From NCBI GenBank assembly GCA_024653355.1, contig JANLFQ010000001.1, positions 1,014,576 through 1,078,575 on the forward strand: 64,000 bases of DNA, in the 5' to 3' direction. Position 1 is the stretch's first letter. Every line of letters starts with the position of its first letter. This document shows, one piece after another, positions 51,374 through 58,801 of this stretch. The translations under genes were made by a program, and so were the position numbers. The notes beneath the pieces were generated by a model that searched no databases, was not told the origin of the DNA, and saw nothing but the letters and a program-made list of their open reading frames with translations. The stretch comes from a candidate division WOR-3 bacterium (GTDB lineage: Bacteria > Hydrothermota > Tepidihabitantia > Tepidihabitantales > Tepidihabitantaceae).

Positions 51374-52672
51374 ATGGTCACGGTAATTGGTGCCGGACTT
51401 GCCGGCTGTGAAGCCTCACTCCAGTGCCGCCGTTTCGGGGTTGCGGTCCGGCTCTACGAAATGCGCCCCGCCTTAATGACCCCGGCGCATCAGACCGGTG
51501 ATGTTGCCGAACTGGTTTGCTCCAACTCCCTGAAATCCGAAGAGACAACAAATGCCCACGGCTTACTCAAAGCCGAGTTGAAAATATACGGTTCCTTCCT
51601 TCTCCGGTGTGCCGAAAGGGCAAGAGTACCGGGCGGTAAAGCGCTCGTTGTTGACCGCAAAAAGTTTTCCCAAGAAGTGGAAAATGAACTTCAAGAGGCG
51701 GGCGTCGAACTCATCCGCAGGGAAGTCAATTCCCCACCCGAAACTCCTACCATCATCGCCGCCGGTCCGCTTGCCTCACCGGCAATAACCCAGTTCCTGA
51801 TTCAGTTCCTGGGCGCCCGGCAACTCTTCTTCTACGATGCGATAGCGCCCATCGTTGCTGCCGACTCGTTAAATCTTGATAAGATGTTTTTCGCCTCCCG
51901 CTATGGGAAAGGTGACGACTATCTAAACTGCCCTTTAACTGAACCGGAGTACAACCGTCTGGTTGAAGAACTTGCCCACGGTGCGCTCTATCAGGCGCAC
52001 GAATTTGACCGTGTCCCGTTCTTTGAAGGCTGTCTTCCGGTCGAAGAACTTGCCCGCCGCGACCGGCTTGCCCTTGCCTTTGGTCCCCTGAAACCGGTTG
52101 GTCTTATCGACCCCCGCACCGGCAAAATGCCTTTTGCCGTTGTCCAGTTGCGCAAAGAAAACCAAGCGGGCACAATGTTTAACCTCGTCGGCTTCCAGAC
52201 GCGACTGAAACGCACCGAACAGGAGCGCATCTTCCGTCTTATACCCGGCTTGGAACACGCCCAATTTCTCCGCTACGGCAGCATCCACCGCAACACCTTT
52301 CTAAACAGCCCGGAGTTACTTTTGCCCACCCTCCAGACGAAGAAACGAGCAGACCTCTTCATCGCCGGTCAACTGACCGGTGTTGAAGGGTATGTGGAAT
52401 CAATCGCTACCGGCTTGTTAGCCGGTATCAATGCCGCACGGCTCATTCGCAACGAACCGCCTCTTGTCCCACCCGAAACAACCATCCTCGGCGCGCTCAT
52501 AAAATACATCACCTCCGCCCACCCAAACTTCCAGCCGATGAACGCCAACTTTGGCATCCTGCCGCCCCTTAAAACCACTGCCCGGGGCTTAAAAAAGCGC
52601 ACCCTTCTTGCCCGGTGTGCCTTGAGCGCAGCGCAGCAGTGGGCGAAAAAACATTTTGACATTCAGTCTTAA
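51374..52672 (+). CDS. trmFO: Methylenetetrahydrofolate-tRNA-(uracil-54-C5)-methyltransferase TrmFO
   Basis: 432 residues. FAD-binding start VTVIGAGLAGCEAS with a GxGxxG fold, the TrmFO-specific blocks ELVCSNSLKSEE and TNAHGLLKAEL, and GQLTGVEGYVESIATGLLAG at the FAD-binding C-terminal part. It makes T54 in the T-loop of tRNA using methylene-THF, the folate-dependent alternative to TrmA. The ATG at 51374 is preceded by an in-frame TTG at 51371; I prefer the ATG. Confidence 0.96.
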   Translation: MVTVIGAGLAGCEASLQCRRFGVAVRLYEMRPALMTPAHQTGDVAELVCSNSLKSEETTNAHGLLKAELKIYGSFLLRCAERARVPGGKALVVDRKKFSQEVENELQEAGVELIRREVNSPPETPTIIAAGPLASPAITQFLIQFLGARQLFFYDAIAPIVAADSLNLDKMFFASRYGKGDDYLNCPLTEPEYNRLVEELAHGALYQAHEFDRVPFFEGCLPVEELARRDRLALAFGPLKPVGLIDPRTGKMPFAVVQLRKENQAGTMFNLVGFQTRLKRTEQERIFRLIPGLEHAQFLRYGSIHRNTFLNSPELLLPTLQTKKRADLFIAGQLTGVEGYVESIATGLLAGINAARLIRNEPPLVPPETTILGALIKYITSAHPNFQPMNANFGILPPLKTTARGLKKRTLLARCALSAAQQWAKKHFDIQS

Positions 52673-52683
52673 AAGGATAAAAT
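52656..52683 (+). promoter_or_regulatory. Promoter of ndk inside the trmFO 3' end
   Basis: TTGACA (52656-52661, within the last trmFO codons), 16 bp, TAAAAT (52678-52683), nine bases to the ATG at 52693. No Shine-Dalgarno site. Confidence 0.6.
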
Positions 52684-52692
52684 TTAATATTA

Positions 52693-53124
52693 ATGGCGCG
52701 ACAGCCCGAAAGAACCCTCCTCATCATTAAACCCGATGCGGTAAAAAGGGGACTTATCGGTGCAATTATCTCCCGCCTTGAACAGGCAGGATTTAATATC
52801 ACCCGAATAATTATGAAACAACTGAGCCGCCCTGAAGCCGAAGGGTTTTATGCCATCCATCGCGGCAAAGAATTTTTTTCCGGACTCGTGGAGTTCATCA
52901 CATCCGGACCGGTGGTGGCGCTCTTGATTGAAGGTGCAGGCTGTCAACATCGCCTCCGGGAATTTGTCGGTGCTACTGACCCGGCAAAGGCACAACCGGG
53001 CACCATCCGCGCCGATTTCGGCACATCGGTGCGGATGAATGCGGTCCATGCCTCCAATCCCGAAGAAGATGTCGACCGGGAGATAAACTTTTTCTTCCCG
53101 GACCAGAACCAAAACCCCAAGTAA
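52693..53124 (+). CDS. ndk: Nucleoside diphosphate kinase family protein
   Basis: 143 residues beginning ARQPERTLLIIKPDAVKRGL, the standard NDK start, with GAGCQHRLREFVGATDPAKA and TIRADFGTSVRMNAVHASN, where His/Asn positions around VHAS follow the family. The usual active-site segment is N-x-x-H-x-S-D; here NAVHASN ends in Asn instead of Asp, a conservative change. It balances NTP pools by ping-pong phosphate transfer through the histidine. It has its own promoter; the C25 peptidase follows after 11 bases. Confidence 0.93.
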   Translation: MARQPERTLLIIKPDAVKRGLIGAIISRLEQAGFNITRIIMKQLSRPEAEGFYAIHRGKEFFSGLVEFITSGPVVALLIEGAGCQHRLREFVGATDPAKAQPGTIRADFGTSVRMNAVHASNPEEDVDREINFFFPDQNQNPK

Positions 53125-53135
53125 AAGGAGAGAGA

Positions 53136-56100
53136 ATGAATAATAACTTGTCAGGTTTCAAGAAACTCCAGTTTTGGGGACTTCTAATGTTTTTGCCGGT
53201 GGCGCTCTTTGCCGGCACAGTAACCCAGACGCTGGAGTTCAATACCAGAGACATCTACATCACCGAAGCAAACGGCTTTGATGTTGTTCAGATGCCGAAA
53301 TACGCCTCTATGGTTGAACCGGGCAAACCCGCACTACCGGTCGCCCCGTTCAATGTTGTCATCCCGGCTAACGCCTCAGTAACAGCAGTTCGTGTCGTTC
53401 CCGAACAGGTGCTGGAACTGCCCGGTGTCTATCGAGTTCATCCTGCCCAGCCGCCAATCCCGTTTTCCGCAAAGAACCAGCCCCAATTCGTTCCGCCCGA
53501 CCCGGTTGTTTACTCAACACCAGCACCTTATCCCGAAGCAGTTTATGAATGGAACGGCTATACCGGCACGATGATGGGCTGGCGCTTGTGTCCTTTTGCG
53601 GTTTATCCCTTACACTGGGACCCCGTTACCGGCAAACTCACACTTTACCGTCGGTTAAAGGTCTATGTCGATTACGAGGAAGGTGCGCTAACACCACCGA
53701 CCTTAACCGAAAAGCAGCTGGCACATTTTGGTCTTGCAGTGGCAAGCATTGTTGTCAATCCCGAAGCGGTCAGGCAGTTCGCCCCGCCGCAACGGTTGGG
53801 CGACAATATGGACTGCGACTATGCTATCATCACCAGTTCCTCCCTTGCCGCAAATTTCCAGACCTTTGCCGAATGGCGTACCAGAAAGGGCTACTACACC
53901 CGCATTTTCAAAACCGACTCCATCAGTAATGTTTATCCGGGCAGAGACTTGCAGGAAAAAATCCGTAATTTCATCATTGACTACTGGCAGAACCACGGGT
54001 TAATCTATCTTCTCCTGGCTGGTGACAACTCAATTGTTCCTGCCCGCCGCGGTTATGTTACTGTCGGGAACGAGACCGACTACATTCCGGCTGATGTCTA
54101 CTACGCAGACCTGCAGTGGTCATGGGACGGCAACCGCAACAACATCTTCGGTGAAGTCAACGGTGATACGGTTGATCTGTTCTACGACCTGTTTGTCGGT
54201 CGGGCTTCTGTTGACAATGCCACTCAAGTCAGCACCTTTGTCAATAAAACGCTTTACTATGAAAAAACCCCGACCACCGACTACCTGCAAAAGATGCTCC
54301 TTCCCTATGTGGAACTCTGGACCGGCTACTCAGGTCGAATCGTGTCCGACACCATCGCCGCCAAAACACCCTCGGGCTGGTCTGACCGTTACATCGCCAA
54401 TCCGACAACGACCACGCCAATGCGGGACTCTATCAACGCCGGCTTTCACTTCTGTCATGTTGCCGCACATGGCGATGACTATGGCTTCTACACCCAATCC
54501 GGTACACCCATCTACACCACCACCATTGCCCGCAACCAGACGAACTCCACCCGGCCGGTGATATTGAACTCAATCGCCTGTATCTCCGGCAACTTTGAAG
54601 CCTCGGACTGTCTCGCCGAAGAACTGGTGAACAACCCGAACGGTGGCGCAGTCGCAACCATTATGAACTCCCGCTATGGCTGGGGCACACCGCCGCAGAT
54701 GGGCCCTTCAGAAAAACTGGACTGTATGTTTTACGATTACTACTTCTTAGGCGACACGGTCGAAATCGGCCGCAACCACTGCTCGAGCAAAGGGGTTTAC
54801 GGCTATATGGCGCAGAGTCAGCCGCTCTGGAGATGGTGCTACTATGAGTTGAACCTGTTTGGTGACCCGGCACTGCCTATGTGGAACGGTGTTCCCGGAA
54901 CGATGACCGTTCAAAATCGGGACACCACCACTACCGGTGCCCAGACTTTCCAGGTAACAGTGACCAGCGGTGGTAACCCGGTTGTGGGCGCTTTGGTATG
55001 TCTCTACAAACCGGGCGAACTGCACGAAGTTGGCCGCACCGACGGCGCCGGTGTTGCCCGCGTTATTATCAACCCCATCACCCCAGGCACAATGTATTTG
55101 ACCATCACCCGCAAGCAGTTTCTACCGGTTGAGAAAACGGTTACGGTCATTCCTGGTGCGCCCCAACCCTATATCGCCATTCAAAGCACCTTTGTTGACG
55201 ACGGCGCCAATCACCAGTTGGACCCCGGAGAAACCGCCGACCTCTATGTAACCTTAAAAAATCTCGGCAATGCCGGTGCAACCAATGTCAACGGTACACT
55301 CCGCACCGCCTCCGCTTACATCACCCGATTAGACTCAACCAGCGCCTACGGCAATCTCAATTCAGGCGACACGGCGCGCGGCGACCGGTATCGGCTGAGC
55401 GCCAGTGCCTCAACCCCGCCTGGCACCCAAATCTCTTTCACCCTCCACATCACCAGCAACGAAGGCACCTGGGACCACACTTTCACCCTCACCGTGGGCA
55501 CGCCAATCCAACCGGGTGCTGTCTGTCTTGACCACGACACCGGCTACTGCCGCCTTTCGGTCACCGCCCTGGGCTCAATCGGTTTTACCGAACCACCTTC
55601 GCTTGATTTGGGCGCGGGCTTCTCCTATCCCAAGAGTTCTTCCTCCAGCCTTTACTACGCCAGTTTCCTTCTTGGCAACAGCACCAGTTACATTGTTGAC
55701 CGTTTTTATGGCCAGCCTGCATCCAGTTACAACACCGACTTCCGAATTGTAGACTCTTTGCGTCCGGTGATTCCGCCGCAGACCGGAGACGAGCAGTTCC
55801 GGGCGGTACTGAGTGACGCGGGTCACACCACTCCCAAAAACATCCGGGTTACCCAGAACTCCTATATGAACGCGGCAAGTGGCTATGACGACTTCGTCGT
55901 TCTGGTCTACGACATTCAGAATCAGGGTTCAAGCGCTGTGAACGGGCTCTACGCCGGAATAATCGCCGACTTTGATGTTGGTTCCAATTCCGCCTCCAAT
56001 ACCGTAACCTCGAACGAAACTAAACGGTTCTCCTTTATGCGTTCCTCATCAAGTGCCAATCCTTGTGTTGGGTTAAAAATTCTTGTCCCGCAATCTTTTG

Positions 56101-56663
56101 CCAATCTGTGTGCCATCGACCACGCCCGTTATGTCTATCCCGACTCAGCGATGACCGAAGGGATGAAGTTGCGCATCCTCAATGGAACAATCAATCAGCG
56201 CAACTCGAACCGCGCTTATGACTGGTCGGTTGGTGTTTCCGTCGGTCCCTTTGACCTGAACCCCGGAAGCAGTTATCGGGTGGCTTTTGCCATAGTGGGC
56301 GGCTCTTCGGAAGCGAACTTCGAGGTGAATGCCGATAGTGCCCAGAACTGGTTTGACAGCAATGTCGGCATTGCGGACGAGGAAGGTACCACCCGAAGCA
56401 GAAATCTCCCGGGTGTTGTTTGTCAGCCCAACCCCTTCTCCCATTCGGTCACCATCCGCTACAACCTCAACCGAAGCGGCAGGGTTCAGGCAGAAGTTTT
56501 TGACATCAGCGGCCGGTCTGTTGCCACGCTTCTTAACCAGGTTATGGAGCCCGGTGAGATAAAACTCAACTGGAACGCCCGCCAGGTGGCAAACGGTGTT
56601 TATCTTTTGCGGATAACTTCACCGGACGGCAAACAAACTCAGAAACTGATTGTCAAAAGGTAA
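53136..56663 (+). CDS. Gingipain-like C25 cysteine peptidase with sorting-type tail
   Basis: 1175 residues. Signal peptide (residues about 8-26, LQFWGLLMFLPVALFAGTV), propeptide-like N-terminal beta domain, then the C25 catalytic domain (about 225-590) with His445 in HVAAHGDDYG and Cys482 in LNSIACISGNFE, the catalytic dyad. It is followed by Ig-like and CARDB-like domains (LDPGETADLYVTLKNLGNAG). The tail has VQAEVFDISGRSVATLL, VANGVYLLRIT and end QKLIVKR. Probably a secreted or cell-surface endopeptidase. GGAGAGAG precedes the ATG. Confidence 0.92.
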   Translation: MNNNLSGFKKLQFWGLLMFLPVALFAGTVTQTLEFNTRDIYITEANGFDVVQMPKYASMVEPGKPALPVAPFNVVIPANASVTAVRVVPEQVLELPGVYRVHPAQPPIPFSAKNQPQFVPPDPVVYSTPAPYPEAVYEWNGYTGTMMGWRLCPFAVYPLHWDPVTGKLTLYRRLKVYVDYEEGALTPPTLTEKQLAHFGLAVASIVVNPEAVRQFAPPQRLGDNMDCDYAIITSSSLAANFQTFAEWRTRKGYYTRIFKTDSISNVYPGRDLQEKIRNFIIDYWQNHGLIYLLLAGDNSIVPARRGYVTVGNETDYIPADVYYADLQWSWDGNRNNIFGEVNGDTVDLFYDLFVGRASVDNATQVSTFVNKTLYYEKTPTTDYLQKMLLPYVELWTGYSGRIVSDTIAAKTPSGWSDRYIANPTTTTPMRDSINAGFHFCHVAAHGDDYGFYTQSGTPIYTTTIARNQTNSTRPVILNSIACISGNFEASDCLAEELVNNPNGGAVATIMNSRYGWGTPPQMGPSEKLDCMFYDYYFLGDTVEIGRNHCSSKGVYGYMAQSQPLWRWCYYELNLFGDPALPMWNGVPGTMTVQNRDTTTTGAQTFQVTVTSGGNPVVGALVCLYKPGELHEVGRTDGAGVARVIINPITPGTMYLTITRKQFLPVEKTVTVIPGAPQPYIAIQSTFVDDGANHQLDPGETADLYVTLKNLGNAGATNVNGTLRTASAYITRLDSTSAYGNLNSGDTARGDRYRLSASASTPPGTQISFTLHITSNEGTWDHTFTLTVGTPIQPGAVCLDHDTGYCRLSVTALGSIGFTEPPSLDLGAGFSYPKSSSSSLYYASFLLGNSTSYIVDRFYGQPASSYNTDFRIVDSLRPVIPPQTGDEQFRAVLSDAGHTTPKNIRVTQNSYMNAASGYDDFVVLVYDIQNQGSSAVNGLYAGIIADFDVGSNSASNTVTSNETKRFSFMRSSSSANPCVGLKILVPQSFANLCAIDHARYVYPDSAMTEGMKLRILNGTINQRNSNRAYDWSVGVSVGPFDLNPGSSYRVAFAIVGGSSEANFEVNADSAQNWFDSNVGIADEEGTTRSRNLPGVVCQPNPFSHSVTIRYNLNRSGRVQAEVFDISGRSVATLLNQVMEPGEIKLNWNARQVANGVYLLRITSPDGKQTQKLIVKR

Positions 56664-56684
56664 AAACCAAGGAAGGCTAATAGC

Positions 56685-56718
56685 GCTGCGGCGTCCGAAA
56701 TGGACGCCGCAGCTTTTT
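56685..56718 (+). terminator. Rho-independent terminator
   Basis: GCTGCGGCGTCC (56685-56696), loop GAAAT, GGACGCCGCAGC (56702-56713), TTTTT. A perfect 12-bp stem ends the C25 peptidase unit. Confidence 0.96.
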
Positions 56719-56734
56719 ATCTTTACCAAAAATG

Positions 56735-58465
56735 TCAGCGGGCGACCACCAACTTTGCTGCCCGGCGTAATGGAGCGGTCCGGACAAAATAAACCCCGGG
56801 TTCAAGCGAAGGGGGCACTGTTGCACCCTGCGGTCCCATCATGAGCACCGTCACCACCTTTCCTGTGCGGTCGTAAATCGTCACCCCCACTTCTTTCTCC
56901 GGTGCCGGTACAAGACGGACATTCATCCCCGGTCTCACACAACTAGGCACAAAACCCTGGACAACCGTTTTATTACGATGCTCTTCGCTGACTCCGACCG
57001 TCGGTTTTTGATAAACACCGGTCCGCGCCATATCAAATTGATAGGTAGGCCATTCCCAAGCCATGCGATTGAAAGGCACACCCGTCTCCCAGACCGTAAC
57101 CGCCATCGTTGTTGCATTGTCGTAGGAAACCGTGACGATGTCCAGAGAGTCGTCACCGTCAACATCGGCAACCGTAGCACCGTTGAGATAGGTCCAGCCA
57201 TAAGGTCGTAAAGGGAAGCCGGCAACCGGTGTGCCATCGTGATGAACCGCATACAGATAACCTAAGGTATCTGCAGTGGACATCAAGTTACTGGTAAACA
57301 AAATCTCCATATCGCCATCGCCGTCAACATCCGCCACCGTGATGTTACCCTCTGCCGCATCACCATTCGGTTGAACAACAGGAAAGCCGTTAAGAACCGA
57401 ACCGTCATCATCAAAACCGTACAGAACCGCGGCGGCACCACTCATAATTCCGGAAAGCCCGCACAGTACCTTCAAATCGTCATTCCGATAAAGGTCGGCA
57501 ACCGTGGGCGGACAGTAGGTCCAGCGCGGCAAAGTGTAGGGCCAGCCGTTAACCTGCGTTCCATCGTGCCGGAATATCGCGGTCCCGGAGGGACTGCCGT
57601 GATAGGCGATGACGATTTCAAGGGTATCATCATTGTCAACATCTGCCAGTGCCGGGGATTGATAGGAAAAAGAACCGCCGTTTGGATTTGTCAATGGCCA
57701 GCCCGGTAATGCCGTGCCGTCAGGGTGCAGCACATAGAGCGCATTGTACGAGGCGTAAACAATCTCTTGTTCCCCATCAAGGTTGATGTCGCCGACCGCG
57801 GCACCGAGCGCCGGCACATGGCTCAAAGAACAGGGCCAGGCACCTGGTTGTTCAACCCCGTTATGCCGCAACACATGAAGGTGACCGATCGGCCAGTCCC
57901 GCTCGCCAACAATGATTTCCAGGGTGTCATCGTTGTCGATATCGGCAAGGGTGGGGCTATCGGCAAAGTTACCATGAACCAGTCCGGTAAAGGGCCAGCC
58001 GGCCTTGACCGTCCCGTTCTCCGCAAACACATATACCGCACCCCCTGAAGTCATTCCCCGGGTGCAGATGGCGATTTCGTATTCGCCGTCGCGGTCAATA
58101 TCACCCACCGCCGCCGCATACTGCCCCATTCCGGAAAAAGTTCTGGGCCAGCCCGGATAGTAACTGCCATCGGCGCGCCAGACATGAAGCTGGCCTGCCG
58201 GCGATGGCACAATCACCTCAAGCCTTCCGTCCCCGTCAAAGTCGGCAAGGGCAGCACCTCTACAGGGCGAAAAGGTGCTATTGCTTTGCACCTTCTTGGG
58301 CCAGCCGGGCATAATCCGAATCTCATCGCTGCCCGTTCCGGTTTCAGATACCATAACCTCCTGCCAGGTTGCCATCCCTGGTAAGGCGGCTTCTGGTCCG
58401 GCAATTTCAATCCGCCATGCCGGTATCGGGGCGGAAACTGTCAACAAGAAAAAGATGAGCATCAT
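56735..58465 (-). CDS. Exported FG-GAP beta-propeller protein with sorting-type tail
   Basis: 576 residues, signal peptide MMLIFFLLTVSAPIPA. At least seven FG-GAP/VCBS repeats with calcium-type motifs: LADFDGDGRLEVIVPS, VGDIDRDGEYEIAICT, LADIDNDDTLEIIVG and VADVDGDGDMEILFTS, separated by about 60 residues and often followed by HxDGTxxPGWP. They form an extracellular propeller. The tail shows VTIYDRTGKVVTVLM, LEPGVYFVRT and ends AKLVVAR. The first ATG overlaps the hypA stop (ATGA); a second ATG follows at once. Confidence 0.88.
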   Translation of the reverse strand: MMLIFFLLTVSAPIPAWRIEIAGPEAALPGMATWQEVMVSETGTGSDEIRIMPGWPKKVQSNSTFSPCRGAALADFDGDGRLEVIVPSPAGQLHVWRADGSYYPGWPRTFSGMGQYAAAVGDIDRDGEYEIAICTRGMTSGGAVYVFAENGTVKAGWPFTGLVHGNFADSPTLADIDNDDTLEIIVGERDWPIGHLHVLRHNGVEQPGAWPCSLSHVPALGAAVGDINLDGEQEIVYASYNALYVLHPDGTALPGWPLTNPNGGSFSYQSPALADVDNDDTLEIVIAYHGSPSGTAIFRHDGTQVNGWPYTLPRWTYCPPTVADLYRNDDLKVLCGLSGIMSGAAAVLYGFDDDGSVLNGFPVVQPNGDAAEGNITVADVDGDGDMEILFTSNLMSTADTLGYLYAVHHDGTPVAGFPLRPYGWTYLNGATVADVDGDDSLDIVTVSYDNATTMAVTVWETGVPFNRMAWEWPTYQFDMARTGVYQKPTVGVSEEHRNKTVVQGFVPSCVRPGMNVRLVPAPEKEVGVTIYDRTGKVVTVLMMGPQGATVPPSLEPGVYFVRTAPLRRAAKLVVAR

Positions 58466-58800
58466 ACCTCCTTTTCTATTTCAATACTCTCTATTATCAG
58501 TTCCTCGCCGCCGGTGATTTCGCCCCCGGCATTACAGGAGCACATCTCCTCAATTGACGAGAAGATTTTGCCACATTTCGGGCACCGGATTTGTAATGGG
58601 ATGCGGTGAAACTCCAGCACCGCACCGGCGGCAATCGTATCTTCTTTCAGTTGCTCAAAATAAAACTGAACACACTCCGGCACAACCGAAGATTTTTCAC
58701 CGATCAACAGTTTTATCCGTGTTATCCGGCTCGCACCCTGTCGCGTGCCTTCGGCAAGCGCCTCGTTCAGCAAACTTCGGGTGATGGCAAACTCATGCAT
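58462..58800 (-). CDS. hypA: Hydrogenase nickel-incorporation protein HypA
   Basis: 112 residues starting MHEFAITRSLL; the invariant His2-Glu3 binds nickel. The zinc site has Cys73/Cys76 (CPKCGKIF) and Cys87/Cys89 (CSC, closer than the usual CxxC). HypA delivers Ni to [NiFe]-hydrogenase. No other hyp or hydrogenase gene lies in the window. An open frame extends 49 codons further upstream but overlaps the DUF2723 gene; the MHE start is decisive. It starts one base after the upstream stop. Confidence 0.93.
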   Translation of the reverse strand: MHEFAITRSLLNEALAEGTRQGASRITRIKLLIGEKSSVVPECVQFYFEQLKEDTIAAGAVLEFHRIPLQIRCPKCGKIFSSIEEMCSCNAGGEITGGEELIIESIEIEKEV

Positions 58801-58801
58801 T

